Assembly (NCBI GenBank): GCA_013361955.1
Contig: JABFXA010000113.1
Span: 1 to 52,046, forward strand
Length of the DNA: 52,046 bases
Direction of reading: 5' to 3'
DNA from: Nocardioidaceae bacterium
GTDB taxonomy: Bacteria; Actinomycetota; Actinomycetes; Propionibacteriales; Nocardioidaceae
In this document: positions 22,542 through 30,874 of the stretch, piece after piece
Numbering within the stretch: position 1 is the stretch's first letter
How the letters are laid out: each line of letters starts with the position of its first letter
Notes under the pieces: generated by a model
Told to the model about the DNA's origin: nothing
The model's database searches: none
The model's input: only the letters and a program-made list of their open reading frames with translations
Position numbers and translations under genes: made by a program

Positions 22542-23390
22542 ATGAGCGCCATGGAGTCGGCGTTCTGGGACCGGGTCGTCGCCGGTGGCCACAAGGTCCC
22601 GGACGACAAGCCCCTCGCCGACCTGACCGCCGAGCTGACCACGATGCTCGGCGACACCGACCCGCGGCGCCGCGACGAGATCGCCTATCCCACGCTGGCG
22701 ACCTGGGTCTCCGAGGGTGTGTACGACGAGCTGCTGGCCGGCCTCGGCGACGGGATGACGACCGGGCTGACGGTGGGGCTCGGCGAGGACGGCACCGACA
22801 CGGTGTTCCGCCGCAGCTTCTCGGCACTGGTGCTCGCCGAGTGCGTCGAGCGCGCCGCCACCGTGGACGCGGTCCCCGACGAGCGGGTGCTGCGCTGGGG
22901 CGACCGGATCGCCGGCTGGCTGGTCCGCGAGCGCGACCTGCGCGGCTTCGTGCCGACGAAGGGCTGGGCGCACGCCGTCGCGCACGGCGCCGACGCGATC
23001 GGCACCTTGGCGATGCATCGTGCGATGGGCCGGCTCGAGCTGACCGTGCTGCTCGACGTGATCGGCGACCGGCTGCTCGAGCCGACGACGTACCGGTTCC
23101 TCCACGGCGAGGACGACCGGCTGGCCATCGCCACGATGCGGATCCTGCGCCGCGACGTGCTCCCCCTCGACGTCCTGGAGCCGTGGGTGGCCCGGCTGGC
23201 GAGCAGCGCCGGCACCTTCGGCGGCGCGGCCGACCGCGACCCGTACGTCGGCGCCGGCAACGTGCAGGCCTACCTGCGCGCCCTGCACATCCAGCTCGCG
23301 CTCGCCGCCGACCCGCCGGCCTGCCGCTCCGACCTGCTGCTCACCGTCATCGACCACCTCAAGGCCGCCAACCCCCACCTCCTCGGCTGA
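22542..23390 (+). CDS. DUF2785 domain-containing protein
   Basis: A 282-residue soluble protein that I recognise as a DUF2785 family member; function unknown. It is rich in helices with repeated Arg/Asp/Leu patterns. Conserved-looking stretches are DEIAYPTLATWVSEG, GFVPTKGWAHAVAHGADAI and NVQAYLRALHIQLALA. An ATG at 22551 is an alternative start. It is divergent from pdtaS with 56 bp between starts and stands apart from the transporter pair that follows. Confidence 0.75.
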   Translation: MSAMESAFWDRVVAGGHKVPDDKPLADLTAELTTMLGDTDPRRRDEIAYPTLATWVSEGVYDELLAGLGDGMTTGLTVGLGEDGTDTVFRRSFSALVLAECVERAATVDAVPDERVLRWGDRIAGWLVRERDLRGFVPTKGWAHAVAHGADAIGTLAMHRAMGRLELTVLLDVIGDRLLEPTTYRFLHGEDDRLAIATMRILRRDVLPLDVLEPWVARLASSAGTFGGAADRDPYVGAGNVQAYLRALHIQLALAADPPACRSDLLLTVIDHLKAANPHLLG

Positions 23391-23470
23391 CCGACTGCGC
23401 CGAGGCGTCTCGTTCTAACGCTCTGGCTGCGCCGAGCCGGTTAAGGGTGGGGTTCGACGGGGTACCCCTC

Positions 23471-23499
23471 TTCCGAAGTGTCGGCGAGGTGGCTAACGT
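23471..23499 (+). promoter_or_regulatory. Candidate promoter of the DUF3311-SSS operon
   Basis: TTCCGA (23471-23476) and TAACGT (23494-23499) are spaced by 17 bp. The start codon follows 40 bp on. Confidence 0.45.
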
Positions 23500-23539
23500 C
23501 ACCCCGGCTGTCCAAACCGACTCGGAGGTGCGATCCGTC

Positions 23540-23842
23540 ATGGCCGTCGCGGGACCAGGCAAGGAACGAGGTGCCCCGGCCACCCGGGTCACCGGGGGGA
23601 CAGGCATCGTCGTCGGGATCCTGCTGGCGGTCGGCATCGTGCTGCCGCTGCTGGTCCCGGTCTACGACTCGGACGCGCCGCGGCTCGGCGGCTTCCCGTT
23701 CTTCTACTGGTTCCAGCTCGCGCTCATCCCGGTGGTGTCGCTGCTGACCGTCGTCGCGTTCCGGCTGTCGCTGCGCAGCACCGACAAGGAGCGCGAGTCG
23801 GTCGGGCTGCCGCCCCGCAAGGACGCGGAGGGTGACCGCTGA
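23540..23842 (+). CDS. DUF3311 small membrane protein
   Basis: A 100-residue protein with two hydrophobic helices (GIVVGILLAVGIVLPLLVPVY and FYWFQLALIPVVSLLTVVAF), the DUF3311 pattern. Such genes usually sit just before a sodium:solute symporter and are thought to be its small subunit, as here. ATG 23540 follows GGAGGTG. The stop overlaps the symporter start (TGATG), so the two are coupled. Confidence 0.85.
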   Translation: MAVAGPGKERGAPATRVTGGTGIVVGILLAVGIVLPLLVPVYDSDAPRLGGFPFFYWFQLALIPVVSLLTVVAFRLSLRSTDKERESVGLPPRKDAEGDR

Positions 23843-25500
23843 TGGGCAACGTGAACGGCGTCGAGCTCGCCATCTTCCTGTTCTTCTTCGCGGTCGTCAC
23901 GGTGCTCGGCTTCATGGCCGCGCGCTGGCGCAAGGGCGACTCCCTCGACAGCCTCGACGAGTGGGGGCTCGGCGGCCGTGGCTTCGGCACCTTCATCACG
24001 TGGTTCCTGGTCGGCGGCGACATCTACACCGCGTACACCTTCATCGCGGTGCCCGCCACCCTGTACGCCGGCTCGGTCGTCGGGTTCTTCGCGGTGCCGT
24101 ACACGATCGTGCTCTACCCGATCATCTTCATCTTCCTGCCGCGGCTCTGGTCGGTCTCGCACCGGCACGGCTACGTGACGCCGGCGGACTTCGTGCGCGG
24201 CCGGTTCGACTCCAAGGTGCTCGCGCTCGCGGTCGCGATCACCGGCCTGCTCGCGACGATGCCCTACATCGCGCTGCAGCTGATCGGCATCCAGGTGGTG
24301 CTCGAGGTGATGGGCATCGGCGGCGGCAGCGACTCCACGTTCCTCGCCAAGGACCTGCCGCTGTTCATCGCGTTCGCGGTGCTGGCGGCGTACACCTACG
24401 CGTCCGGGCTGCGCGCGCCGGCGCTGATCGCGTTCGTCAAGGACACCCTGATCTACGTGGTGATCCTGGTGGCGGTGTTCTGGCTGCCCAGCCAGCTCGG
24501 CGGGTGGGGGCACATCTTCGACGTCGCGCAGCAGTCGTTCGACGCGTTCAACAAGGACAACGCCGACGCGATCGCGTCCGGTGCGGCGGCCGCCAAGGGC
24601 AGCATCCCGCCGCCGGTCGCGCAGTGGGCCTATGCCTCGCTCGCGCTCGGCTCGGCGCTCGCGCTGTTCATGTACCCGCACTCGCTCACCGGCGTGCTGG
24701 CGTCGAAGAACCGCTCGGTGCTGCGCCGCAACGCCGCGCTGCTCCCGGCGTACTCCTTCCTGCTGGGCCTGCTCGCGCTGCTCGGCTTCGCGGCGATCGC
24801 GGCCGGCGTCACGGTCGACAACCCGCAGCAGGCGGTGCCGGCGCTGTTCGACAAGCAGTTCCCGGACTGGTTCGCCGGTCTCGCGTTCGCGGCGATCGCG
24901 ATCGGCGCGCTGGTGCCGGCGGCGATCATGTCGATCGCGGCCGCGAACCTGTGGACCCGCAACGTCTACAAGGCCTTCATCAACCCCGGGGCCACCGCCA
25001 AGCAGGAGGCCACGCAGAGCAAGCTGATGTCGCTGGTGGTGAAGTTCGGCGCGCTGGTCTTCGTGCTCGGCCTCGACGCGCAGAACGCCATCAACTTCCA
25101 GCTGCTCGGCGGTGTGTGGATCCTGCAGACCCTGCCGACGATCGTGTTCGCCCTCTACACGCGCTGGTTCCACCGGTGGGCGCTGCTCGCCGGCTGGGCG
25201 GTCGGCATGGTCTACGGCACGCTCACGGCGTACAACGTGCCGAAGCCGGGAGAGGCCGGCAGCCACTTCGGCGGTCCGCTCCAGGTCATCCCGTTCACCG
25301 ACACCAAGGGCTACATCGCGCTCACCGCGCTGGTGATCAACATCCTGGTCGCGGTCGTGCTGACGCTGGTGCTCCGCGCGGTGAAGGTCGGCGAGGGCGT
25401 CGACCAGACCCGCCCGTCCGACTACGTCGCGGACTCCGGCGACCCGGGCGTCGAGGAGGTGCTCGTGGGCGAGCCGGGCACGGCACCCTCGGGCGGCTGA
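23842..25500 (+). CDS. Sodium:solute symporter (SSS family), monocarboxylate permease-like
   Basis: Secondary transporter of 552 residues with about 13 helices. The first helix (VELAIFLFFFAVVTVLGFMAARWRKG) and the next region (DEWGLGGRGFGTFITWFLVGGDIYTAYTF) are typical of the pyruvate/lactate/acetate branch (MctP-like). It pairs with DUF3311, as those permeases do. The C-terminal tail is polar and acidic. The substrate is inferred from the pairing only; the ThDP enzyme next door, which may act on pyruvate, is consistent. Confidence 0.87.
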   Translation: MGNVNGVELAIFLFFFAVVTVLGFMAARWRKGDSLDSLDEWGLGGRGFGTFITWFLVGGDIYTAYTFIAVPATLYAGSVVGFFAVPYTIVLYPIIFIFLPRLWSVSHRHGYVTPADFVRGRFDSKVLALAVAITGLLATMPYIALQLIGIQVVLEVMGIGGGSDSTFLAKDLPLFIAFAVLAAYTYASGLRAPALIAFVKDTLIYVVILVAVFWLPSQLGGWGHIFDVAQQSFDAFNKDNADAIASGAAAAKGSIPPPVAQWAYASLALGSALALFMYPHSLTGVLASKNRSVLRRNAALLPAYSFLLGLLALLGFAAIAAGVTVDNPQQAVPALFDKQFPDWFAGLAFAAIAIGALVPAAIMSIAAANLWTRNVYKAFINPGATAKQEATQSKLMSLVVKFGALVFVLGLDAQNAINFQLLGGVWILQTLPTIVFALYTRWFHRWALLAGWAVGMVYGTLTAYNVPKPGEAGSHFGGPLQVIPFTDTKGYIALTALVINILVAVVLTLVLRAVKVGEGVDQTRPSDYVADSGDPGVEEVLVGEPGTAPSGG

Positions 25501-25514
25501 GCAGTACCGCCCGG

Positions 25515-25520
25515 TAACCT
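25515..25520 (+). promoter_or_regulatory. -10 box of a leaderless promoter (ThDP enzyme)
   Basis: TAACCT lies 6 nt before the ATG at 25527. Confidence 0.6.
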
Positions 25521-25526
25521 CCAGGC

Positions 25527-27209
25527 ATGACCGACACCTCCGCCGCTGCCCCGTCCGCCTCCGCCGTGGAGGGGCACGGCGGGGAGCATGCCGTCGCGGT
25601 GGCGGGCGCGCACGGCGTGGACACCTTGTTCACGCTGTCCGGCGCGCACGTGTTCCCGATGTACGACGGAGCGGTCAAGGCCGAGCCGCCGATGCGGATC
25701 CTCGACGTACGGCACGAGCAGACCGCGGTGTTCGCCGCCGAGGCGGTCGGCAAGCTGACCCGGGTGCCCGGGCTCGCGGTGCTGACCGCCGGGCCCGGGG
25801 TGACCAACGGGGTCAGCCCGATCACCCAGGCGCACTTCAGCGGTTCGCCGCTCGTCGTGGTCGGCGGGCGAGCGCCGGCGAACCGCTGGGGCATGGGGTC
25901 GCTGCAGGAGCTCGACCACCCGCCGCTCCTGGCGCCGGTGACCAAGCTGGCCACCACCGTGCACCAGGTCGCCGACCTGCCCGGCGAGGTCGACCGGGCG
26001 TTCGGCGTGGCCGGGGCGCCGCACCGCGGGCCGGTGTTCCTCGACGTGCCGATGGACCAGTTCTTCGACAAGGCGACCGTCGAGCGGCCCGCCCCGCCGG
26101 CCCGGGAGCGGCTGGAGGCCGACCCCGAGGCGCTGCAGTCCGTGGGCGCGCTGCTGGCCGCGGCGTCGCGGCCGGTGCTGGTGCTCGGCACCGACGTGTG
26201 GGCCGACGGCGCCGAGGAGGCCGCGCTCCGGTTCGTCGACGAGACCGGGATCCCGGTGATCACCAACGGCATGGGCCGCGGCGTGATCCCCGGCGGGCAC
26301 CCGCAGCTGGTGACCAAGGCGCGCGGCAGGGCGCTGGGCGGCAGCGACCTGGTGGTCGTGGTGGGCACGCCGCTGGACTTCCGGCTCGGCTACGGCGTCT
26401 TCGGCGGCAAGGACGGGGCCACCCCGGCCCGCGTGGTGCACCTCGCCGACTCCCCCGGGTCGGTCTCGCAGCACGCCGAGCTGGCCGCCTCCGCGTCCGG
26501 CGACCTGTCCACGGTGCTCCACGGCGTGCAGCAGGCGCTTGAGCGGCAGCGCACCAAGCCCGACTGGTCGGCCTGGGTCGCCGACCTGCAGGCCGCGGTG
26601 CGCGCGGCGGTCGAGCGCGACGCCGCGATGCTCGGCTCCGACGCCGACCCGATTCACCCGGCGCGCATCTACGGCGAGCTGGTCCCCCGCCTCGAGGAGG
26701 ACGCGGTGGTGATCGGCGACGGCGGCGACTTCGTGTCGTTCGCGGGCAAGTACGTCGAGCCCAAGCGGCCCGGCGGCTGGCTCGACCCCGGTCCCTACGG
26801 CTGCCTCGGCGCCGGGCTCGGCTCGGCGATCGCGGCGCGGCTGGTGCGCCCGTCGTCGCAGGTGGTGCTGCTGCTCGGCGACGGCGCGGCCGGGATGTCG
26901 CTGATGGACGTCGACACGCTGGTCCGGCACGACCTGCCGGTGGTGATGGTGTGCGGCAACAACTCCGCGTGGGGCCTCGAGAAGCAGCCGATGCAGATGC
27001 TCTACGGGTACGACGTGGCCGCCGACCTCGCGCCGCAGACCCGCTACGACGAGGTGGTCAAGGCGCTCGGCGGCGGTGGCGAGACGGTCACCGACCCGGC
27101 GCAGATCGGTCCGGCTCTCGACCGCGCGTTCGCCGCCGGTACGCCGTACCTCGTCAACGTGATCACCGACGTCGACCAGCCCTACCCCCGCAACACCTTC
27201 GGCGTATGA
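25527..27209 (+). CDS. Thiamine-diphosphate enzyme, acetolactate synthase-like (IlvX/IlvG type)
   Basis: A 560-residue member of the acetohydroxyacid synthase superfamily. The N-terminal domain has TLFTLSGAHVFPMYDG and the catalytic Glu in ILDVRHEQTAVFAAEA. The ThDP/metal site is GDGAAGMSLMDVDTLVRHDLPVVMVCGNN. It strongly resembles the M. tuberculosis IlvG protein (WGLEKxPM, LYGY, TRYDEVVKALGG). Whether it makes acetolactate or acts on another 2-keto acid or acyl-CoA is open; no small regulatory subunit is adjacent. It overlaps the GNAT gene by 4 bp. Confidence 0.88.
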   Translation: MTDTSAAAPSASAVEGHGGEHAVAVAGAHGVDTLFTLSGAHVFPMYDGAVKAEPPMRILDVRHEQTAVFAAEAVGKLTRVPGLAVLTAGPGVTNGVSPITQAHFSGSPLVVVGGRAPANRWGMGSLQELDHPPLLAPVTKLATTVHQVADLPGEVDRAFGVAGAPHRGPVFLDVPMDQFFDKATVERPAPPARERLEADPEALQSVGALLAAASRPVLVLGTDVWADGAEEAALRFVDETGIPVITNGMGRGVIPGGHPQLVTKARGRALGGSDLVVVVGTPLDFRLGYGVFGGKDGATPARVVHLADSPGSVSQHAELAASASGDLSTVLHGVQQALERQRTKPDWSAWVADLQAAVRAAVERDAAMLGSDADPIHPARIYGELVPRLEEDAVVIGDGGDFVSFAGKYVEPKRPGGWLDPGPYGCLGAGLGSAIAARLVRPSSQVVLLLGDGAAGMSLMDVDTLVRHDLPVVMVCGNNSAWGLEKQPMQMLYGYDVAADLAPQTRYDEVVKALGGGGETVTDPAQIGPALDRAFAAGTPYLVNVITDVDQPYPRNTFGV

Positions 27210-27688
27210 CGATCGTCGTCCGGCCGGCGCACACCTCGGAGCTCGGGGACATCGGCGAGCTCACGGTCCGCGCCTACGCGGAGGTCCTCGTCGACGGCAG
27301 CTCCTACAGCACGCACCTGCGCGACGCCGCCACCCGCGCCCGCGAGGCCGAGCTGTACGTCGCGCTGCTCGGCGACGACCTGGCCGGCACCGTGACGTTC
27401 TGCCCGCAGGGCTCGCCGTGGGCGGAGATCGCGCAGCCCGGCGAGGGCGAGTTCCGGATGCTCGCGGTCGACCCGAGGCACCGACGGCAGGGCGTGGCCG
27501 AGGCGCTCGTGTCGACGTGCCTCGAACGGGCCCGCGAGCTCGGCTACCAGGCGCTGGTGCTGTGCAGCATGGACGTGCAGGCACCGGCGCAGCGGATCTA
27601 CGCGCGGTTCGGCTTCGAGCGCGCGCCGGACCGCGACTGGTCGCCCGTCGAGGGGGTCGACCTGCGCGGCTTCCGGCTGGCGCTCTAG
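27206..27688 (+). CDS. GNAT family N-acetyltransferase
   Basis: A 160-residue acetyltransferase. The acetyl-CoA binding motif A is FRMLAVDPRHRRQGVAEALV (R/Q-x-x-G-x-A), and the C-terminal part ends IYARFGFERAPDRDW, typical of GNAT. The start overlaps the ThDP gene by 4 bp, so it is cotranslated. Its target is unknown. Its TAG stop shares the tetramer CTAG with the stop of the opposing thioesterase gene. Confidence 0.9.
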   Translation: MTIVVRPAHTSELGDIGELTVRAYAEVLVDGSSYSTHLRDAATRAREAELYVALLGDDLAGTVTFCPQGSPWAEIAQPGEGEFRMLAVDPRHRRQGVAEALVSTCLERARELGYQALVLCSMDVQAPAQRIYARFGFERAPDRDWSPVEGVDLRGFRLAL

Positions 27689-28071
27689 TCCCCCGCCGGC
27701 ACCCGGGCCAGGAACCGCTCGCGGTCGACCACCACCCGGGTCACCTCGCCGTGCGCGACCGCCTTCGCGTCGTGCTCGTGCTCGGCGACCACGTCGAAGC
27801 GGACCAGCCGGCCGTCGACGTACGCGACCGTCGCGGTGACCGCGAGGGTCGCGCCCAGCGGGCTCGGCCCGACGTGCTCGAGCCGCACCCGGGTGCCGAC
27901 ACTGGTCCGGTCCGGGTCGAGGTCGAGCGCCGCGCAGGTGGCCGCCTCGCACCAGGCCAGCGCCCGCGGCGTGGCCAGCACCGGCAGGTCGCCGGACCCG
28001 AGGGCCGCCGCCGTGTCTTGGTCGCCGACCGTGAACCGCAGCGTCGCCGTGTCGCCCACCTCGATGCCCAT
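27685..28071 (-). CDS. Hotdog-fold thioesterase, FlK-like
   Basis: A 128-residue acyl-CoA thioesterase relative. The sequence VLATPRALAWCEAATCAAL followed by SVGTRVRLEHVGPSPLG matches the active-site region of the fluoroacetyl-CoA thioesterase-like family (Thr, Glu and His positions kept). Specificity is unknown; most such genes act on ordinary short acyl-CoAs. ATG 28071 is the natural start; the open frame to 28311 runs through the bL37 gene and is not used. Convergent with the GNAT gene, overlapping by 4 bp. Confidence 0.82.
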   Translation of the reverse strand: MGIEVGDTATLRFTVGDQDTAAALGSGDLPVLATPRALAWCEAATCAALDLDPDRTSVGTRVRLEHVGPSPLGATLAVTATVAYVDGRLVRFDVVAEHEHDAKAVAHGEVTRVVVDRERFLARVPAGD

Positions 28072-28092
28072 GCGCCCATCCTGCCGTCCGGA

Positions 28093-28122
28093 TTCGGCGT
28101 ACGGCGCACCGGATGCGACAAT
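28093..28122 (+). promoter_or_regulatory. Candidate bL37 promoter
   Basis: TTCGGC and GACAAT are 18 bp apart, about 70 bp ahead of the start codon; a weak match. Confidence 0.3.
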
Positions 28123-28192
28123 ACGGTCAGGCCCCGTCCGTCGAGTCGACCGCGTCGGGGCCGAACGTCGTCCCAGGTCGAAGGAGGACCCG

Positions 28193-28267
28193 ATGGGCAA
28201 GACCGGCCGCAAGCGCCGCGCGCGCAAGAAGAAGAGCGCCAACCACGGGAAGCGTCCCAACGCCTGA
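28193..28267 (+). CDS. 50S ribosomal protein bL37
   Basis: A 24-residue, extremely basic protein (15 Lys, Arg or His), starting MGKTGRKRRARKKK and ending NHGKRPNA. I recognise it as the small actinobacterial large-subunit protein bL37, seen in mycobacterial ribosome structures. The perfect site AAGGAGG lies 5 bp before the ATG, the best in the window, as expected for an abundant protein. It is a single-gene unit with two hairpins behind it. It is easily missed by length filters. Confidence 0.88.
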   Translation: MGKTGRKRRARKKKSANHGKRPNA

Positions 28268-28275
28268 CCGTGACT

Positions 28276-28294
28276 CCGGGGCGCACTGCCCCGG
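28276..28294 (+). terminator. First hairpin after bL37
   Basis: CCGGGGC-GCACT-GCCCCGG forms a 7-bp stem starting 9 bp after the stop codon. Confidence 0.7.
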
Positions 28295-28300
28295 AAACCA

Positions 28301-28334
28301 GCACTCCCCATGGTGGATCCACCATGGGGAGTGC
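28301..28334. terminator. 34-bp perfect palindrome after bL37, bidirectional terminator candidate
   Basis: A loop-less palindrome with 17-nt arms centred on GGATCC, lying between the convergent bL37 and rsrA genes. It would form a very stable hairpin in RNA from either strand. Confidence 0.85.
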
Positions 28335-28351
28335 GTGCTTATGGCGAGGTG

Positions 28352-28627
28352 TCAGTCGACGCGGGTCTCGGTGATCTCGACCTGCACCTGACGGATCCGC
28401 AGCAGCACCTTGTCGCGCAGCGTCTCGGGCGCGTGCTCGGAGCAGGACCGCTGCACCAGCGTCTTCACGGTGCGCTCGAGGTCGTACTTCTCCAGGCACG
28501 GGCCGCACTCGTCGAGGTGCTGCTGGATCTCCGAGGAGTCCGCGGTCGGCAGCTCGTTGTCGATGAAGAAGAAGACGCGTTCGAGGACCTCGGCGCAGTC
28601 CTTGTCGTGGGGGTCGCCGCACGTCAT
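28352..28627 (-). CDS. rsrA: Mycothiol-system anti-sigma factor RsrA
   Basis: Zinc-binding, redox-sensitive anti-sigma factor that holds SigR until disulfide stress oxidises it. It has 91 residues. The ZAS motif is intact: [14 protein letters not shown] (H-x3-C-x2-C), with an upstream Cys at residue 11 as the usual partner and another at residue 3. The start overlaps the sigR stop by 4 bp. The order sigR-rsrA is the standard arrangement. Confidence 0.95.
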   Translation of the reverse strand: MTCGDPHDKDCAEVLERVFFFIDNELPTADSSEIQQHLDECGPCLEKYDLERTVKTLVQRSCSEHAPETLRDKVLLRIRQVQVEITETRVD

Positions 28628-29274
28628 GACGCGTCCCCTCCCCCGCGCGGCCCGGCCCCGGCCGCGGAGAGGCCGCGGTTGCGGGCGTAGTCCTCGAGCA
28701 GGTCTCGCAGCTGCCGCCGGCCGCGGTGCAGGCGGGACATGACGGTGCCGATGGGGGTGTCCATGATCTCGGCGATCTCCTTGTACGGGAATCCCTCGAC
28801 GTCCGCGAGGTAGACCGCGAGCCGGAAGTCCTCCGGGAGCTGCTGGAGGGCGTCCTTGACGTCGCTGTCGGGGAGGTGCTCGAGCGCCTCCGCCTCCGCG
28901 GACTTCAGACCGGTCGAGGAGTGCGACTCAGCGCGCGCCAGCTGCCAGTCCTCGACGTCCTCCGCCATGGACTGCTGGGGCTCGCGCTGCTTCTTCCGGT
29001 AGGAGTTGATGAAGGTGTTGGTCAGGATGCGGTACAGCCAGGCCTTGAGGTTGGTGCCCGGCTTGAACTGGTGGAAGGCCGCGAACGCCTTGGCGAACGT
29101 CTCCTGGACCAGGTCCTCGGCGTCCGCCGGGTTGCGGGTCATGCGCATCGCCGCGGAGTAGAGCTGGTCGAGGTACTGCATGGCATCGCGCTCGAAGCGC
29201 ACCGAGCGCTCGGCGTCGGTCTCGGTCTCGAGGTCCACCTCGTCGACCTCGGGGGGTGTGGGGGCGTCAGTCAT
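28624..29274 (-). CDS. sigR: RNA polymerase sigma factor SigR (SigH type)
   Basis: ECF sigma factor for the thiol-oxidative stress response. It has 216 residues. Region 2 contains [60 protein letters not shown]; region 4 contains [41 protein letters not shown]. Both match the SigR/SigH group closely. The ATG at 29274 gives the usual short form. An in-frame GTG at 29358 behind AAGGAG would add 28 residues, like the longer isoform known in Streptomyces. A SigR-type promoter lies upstream. Confidence 0.96.
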   Translation of the reverse strand: MTDAPTPPEVDEVDLETETDAERSVRFERDAMQYLDQLYSAAMRMTRNPADAEDLVQETFAKAFAAFHQFKPGTNLKAWLYRILTNTFINSYRKKQREPQQSMAEDVEDWQLARAESHSSTGLKSAEAEALEHLPDSDVKDALQQLPEDFRLAVYLADVEGFPYKEIAEIMDTPIGTVMSRLHRGRRQLRDLLEDYARNRGLSAAGAGPRGGGDAS

Positions 29275-29400
29275 CGCTTCCCAGCCTACCGGGAGGGTCG
29301 GGTAGGACCCCCGCCGTGAGACGGTCGCGCGACGCTCGTCACAGGCGACTGCAGGCACCTCGCTCCTTCGCTCGTGCTGGTGGGTGGTCTCGCCAGTGCG

Positions 29401-29426
29401 AACGCGTCACGCCGGGCTCTGATTCC
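29401..29426 (-). promoter_or_regulatory. SigR-type autoregulatory promoter of sigR
   Basis: On the minus strand GGAAT (29422-29426) is followed by exactly 18 bp and GTT (29401-29403), matching the published SigR consensus GGAAT-N18-GTT. It overlaps the end of the upstream hydrolase gene and would start transcription about 120 nt before the sigR ATG. Confidence 0.75.
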
Positions 29427-30063
29427 CCAGCGCCCCCACCACGTCGCGCACCACCCACTCCAGCACCGCCTCGACCACGATCGCCATCGCCTCGTCGGGC
29501 GTGACCGGGCCGCCCCGCGGGACCTTGAACCCGTGGTCCGCCCCGGGTACGACGGCCAGCTCGCGGTCCGGCGGGAACTCCTCCGGCGTGCCGAAGGGGT
29601 CCTTCTCCCCCTGCACCACCAGCGTCGGCACCTCGACCGCCTCGAGCTCGGCCAGCCGGGACTTCTCGGGCCGGCCGGGCGGGTGCAGCGGGAACGACAG
29701 CGCGAGGTAGCCGGACGCGCCGAGCTCGCGCGACGTACGCGCGGCCGAGCGGGCGCCGGCGCTCCGCCCGCCCACCACCAGCGGGGTGCGCACCCGCAGC
29801 GTGTTGGCGACCGCGACGAAGCACTCGTCGAGCACCGCCGGCCGCGACGCGATGCGCTTGCCGGCGACCCGCCACGGCTGCTCGACGCGGAGCACCGAGA
29901 TGCCCTGCCGGGGAAGCTCGGTGGCCAGCGCCACGAGGTCGCGCGCGTCGGCGCCGCCGCCCGCGCCGTGCCCGAGGAGCATGGTCGCCATCGGGTGCCG
30001 GGACCGGTCGCGGATCAGCCGGGCGTCGCCGTGCGGCGTCGGCACCAGGCGGACCTCGCTCAT
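29407..30063 (-). CDS. Alpha/beta-hydrolase family protein
   Basis: A 218-residue serine hydrolase of the small KANL3/Tex30-like group. The oxyanion-hole motif is LLGHGAGGGADARDL. The nucleophile elbow is GGRSAGARSA (Ser), the acid lies in VVQGEKDPFG, and the His in PGADHGFKV. There is no signal peptide. The ATG at 30063 overlaps the SRAP stop by 4 bp. Substrate unknown. The sigR promoter lies at its 3' end. Confidence 0.85.
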   Translation of the reverse strand: MSEVRLVPTPHGDARLIRDRSRHPMATMLLGHGAGGGADARDLVALATELPRQGISVLRVEQPWRVAGKRIASRPAVLDECFVAVANTLRVRTPLVVGGRSAGARSAARTSRELGASGYLALSFPLHPPGRPEKSRLAELEAVEVPTLVVQGEKDPFGTPEEFPPDRELAVVPGADHGFKVPRGGPVTPDEAMAIVVEAVLEWVVRDVVGALGNQSPA

Positions 30064-30830
30064 GCCTCGACACCCTCGGGGAGGTCCTCGGGCGGCAGCG
30101 CGGACAGGAGCTCCGGGCCGTTGTTGCGCACGTTGTTGACCAGGGTGCTGACCGGGTAGGCGTCGAGGCGGCCCGGCGCCGCGGGGACCAGCAGGTCCTT
30201 GAGGTCGTCGACCGCGGAGTTGCCCGGGTCGAGCCAGGCCGCCCACCGGTCGCGCTCGACGAGCAGCGGCATCCGGTCGTGGATGTGGCCGACCGCGTCC
30301 TCGGCGGTGGTGGTCAGCACCGTGCAGGTCCAGGAGAACCGCTGCGGGTCGTCGTCGTCGCGGGTCGGGTCCTTCCAGATCTCGTAGAGCCCGGCCATCG
30401 CCATCGTGCCCCCGTCCTTGGGGCGGATGAAGAAGGGCTGCTTCAGCGGCTTGCCGGCCCTGGTCTTCTGCTGGGTGGCGTACCACTCGTAGTAGCCGTC
30501 GGCCGGCAGCAGGCAGCGCCGCGACGCGAACGGCCGCCGGAACGCCGGCTTCTCGTGCACGGTCTCCATGCGCGCGTTGATCATCTTGTTGCCGATGGAG
30601 GGGTCCTTGGCCCAGAACGGCACCAGTCCCCAGCGCAGGCTGCGCAGCTGGCGCTCCGAGGGGCCGGTCCTGTCCTCGGGGTCGACCGGCCGCTGCACGA
30701 CGGCGTACACCTGCTTGGTGGGCGCCACGTTGTAGTCGGGTGGCAGCGGCTCCGCGACCTCGTTCTTGTCGATCTCGAACTCCTCGACGAGATCGTCGGG
30801 CTTCCGGCTCGACGCATACCGACCGCACAT
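30060..30830 (-). CDS. SRAP/HMCES (YedK-like) abasic-site DNA-protein crosslink protein
   Basis: Shields abasic sites in single-stranded DNA by covalent crosslinking through Cys2. It has 256 residues. All key residues are present: Cys2 (MCGRYASS), Asn in YNVAPTKQ, Glu in DGYYEWYA, and His in HIHDRMP. TAGCCT at 30837-30842 lies 6 nt before the ATG, which fits a leaderless start, as also required for Cys2 exposure after Met removal. It is the first gene of an SRAP-hydrolase pair next to sigR, similar to the mycobacterial sigH region. Confidence 0.94.
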   Translation of the reverse strand: MCGRYASSRKPDDLVEEFEIDKNEVAEPLPPDYNVAPTKQVYAVVQRPVDPEDRTGPSERQLRSLRWGLVPFWAKDPSIGNKMINARMETVHEKPAFRRPFASRRCLLPADGYYEWYATQQKTRAGKPLKQPFFIRPKDGGTMAMAGLYEIWKDPTRDDDDPQRFSWTCTVLTTTAEDAVGHIHDRMPLLVERDRWAAWLDPGNSAVDDLKDLLVPAAPGRLDAYPVSTLVNNVRNNGPELLSALPPEDLPEGVEA

Positions 30831-30836
30831 GCGGTC

Positions 30837-30842
30837 AGGCTA
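30837..30842 (-). promoter_or_regulatory. -10 box of a leaderless promoter (SRAP)
   Basis: TAGCCT on the minus strand, 6 nt before the start codon. Confidence 0.6.
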
Positions 30843-30874
30843 GCGAGCGGGGCCGACCGGTGGCCCGGACGCGC

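Noticed and set aside
28767-28800. Another GGAAT near 28787 as a second SigR promoter
   Set aside because: After 18 bp the sequence is TAG rather than GTT, and it lies on the strand opposite to sigR.
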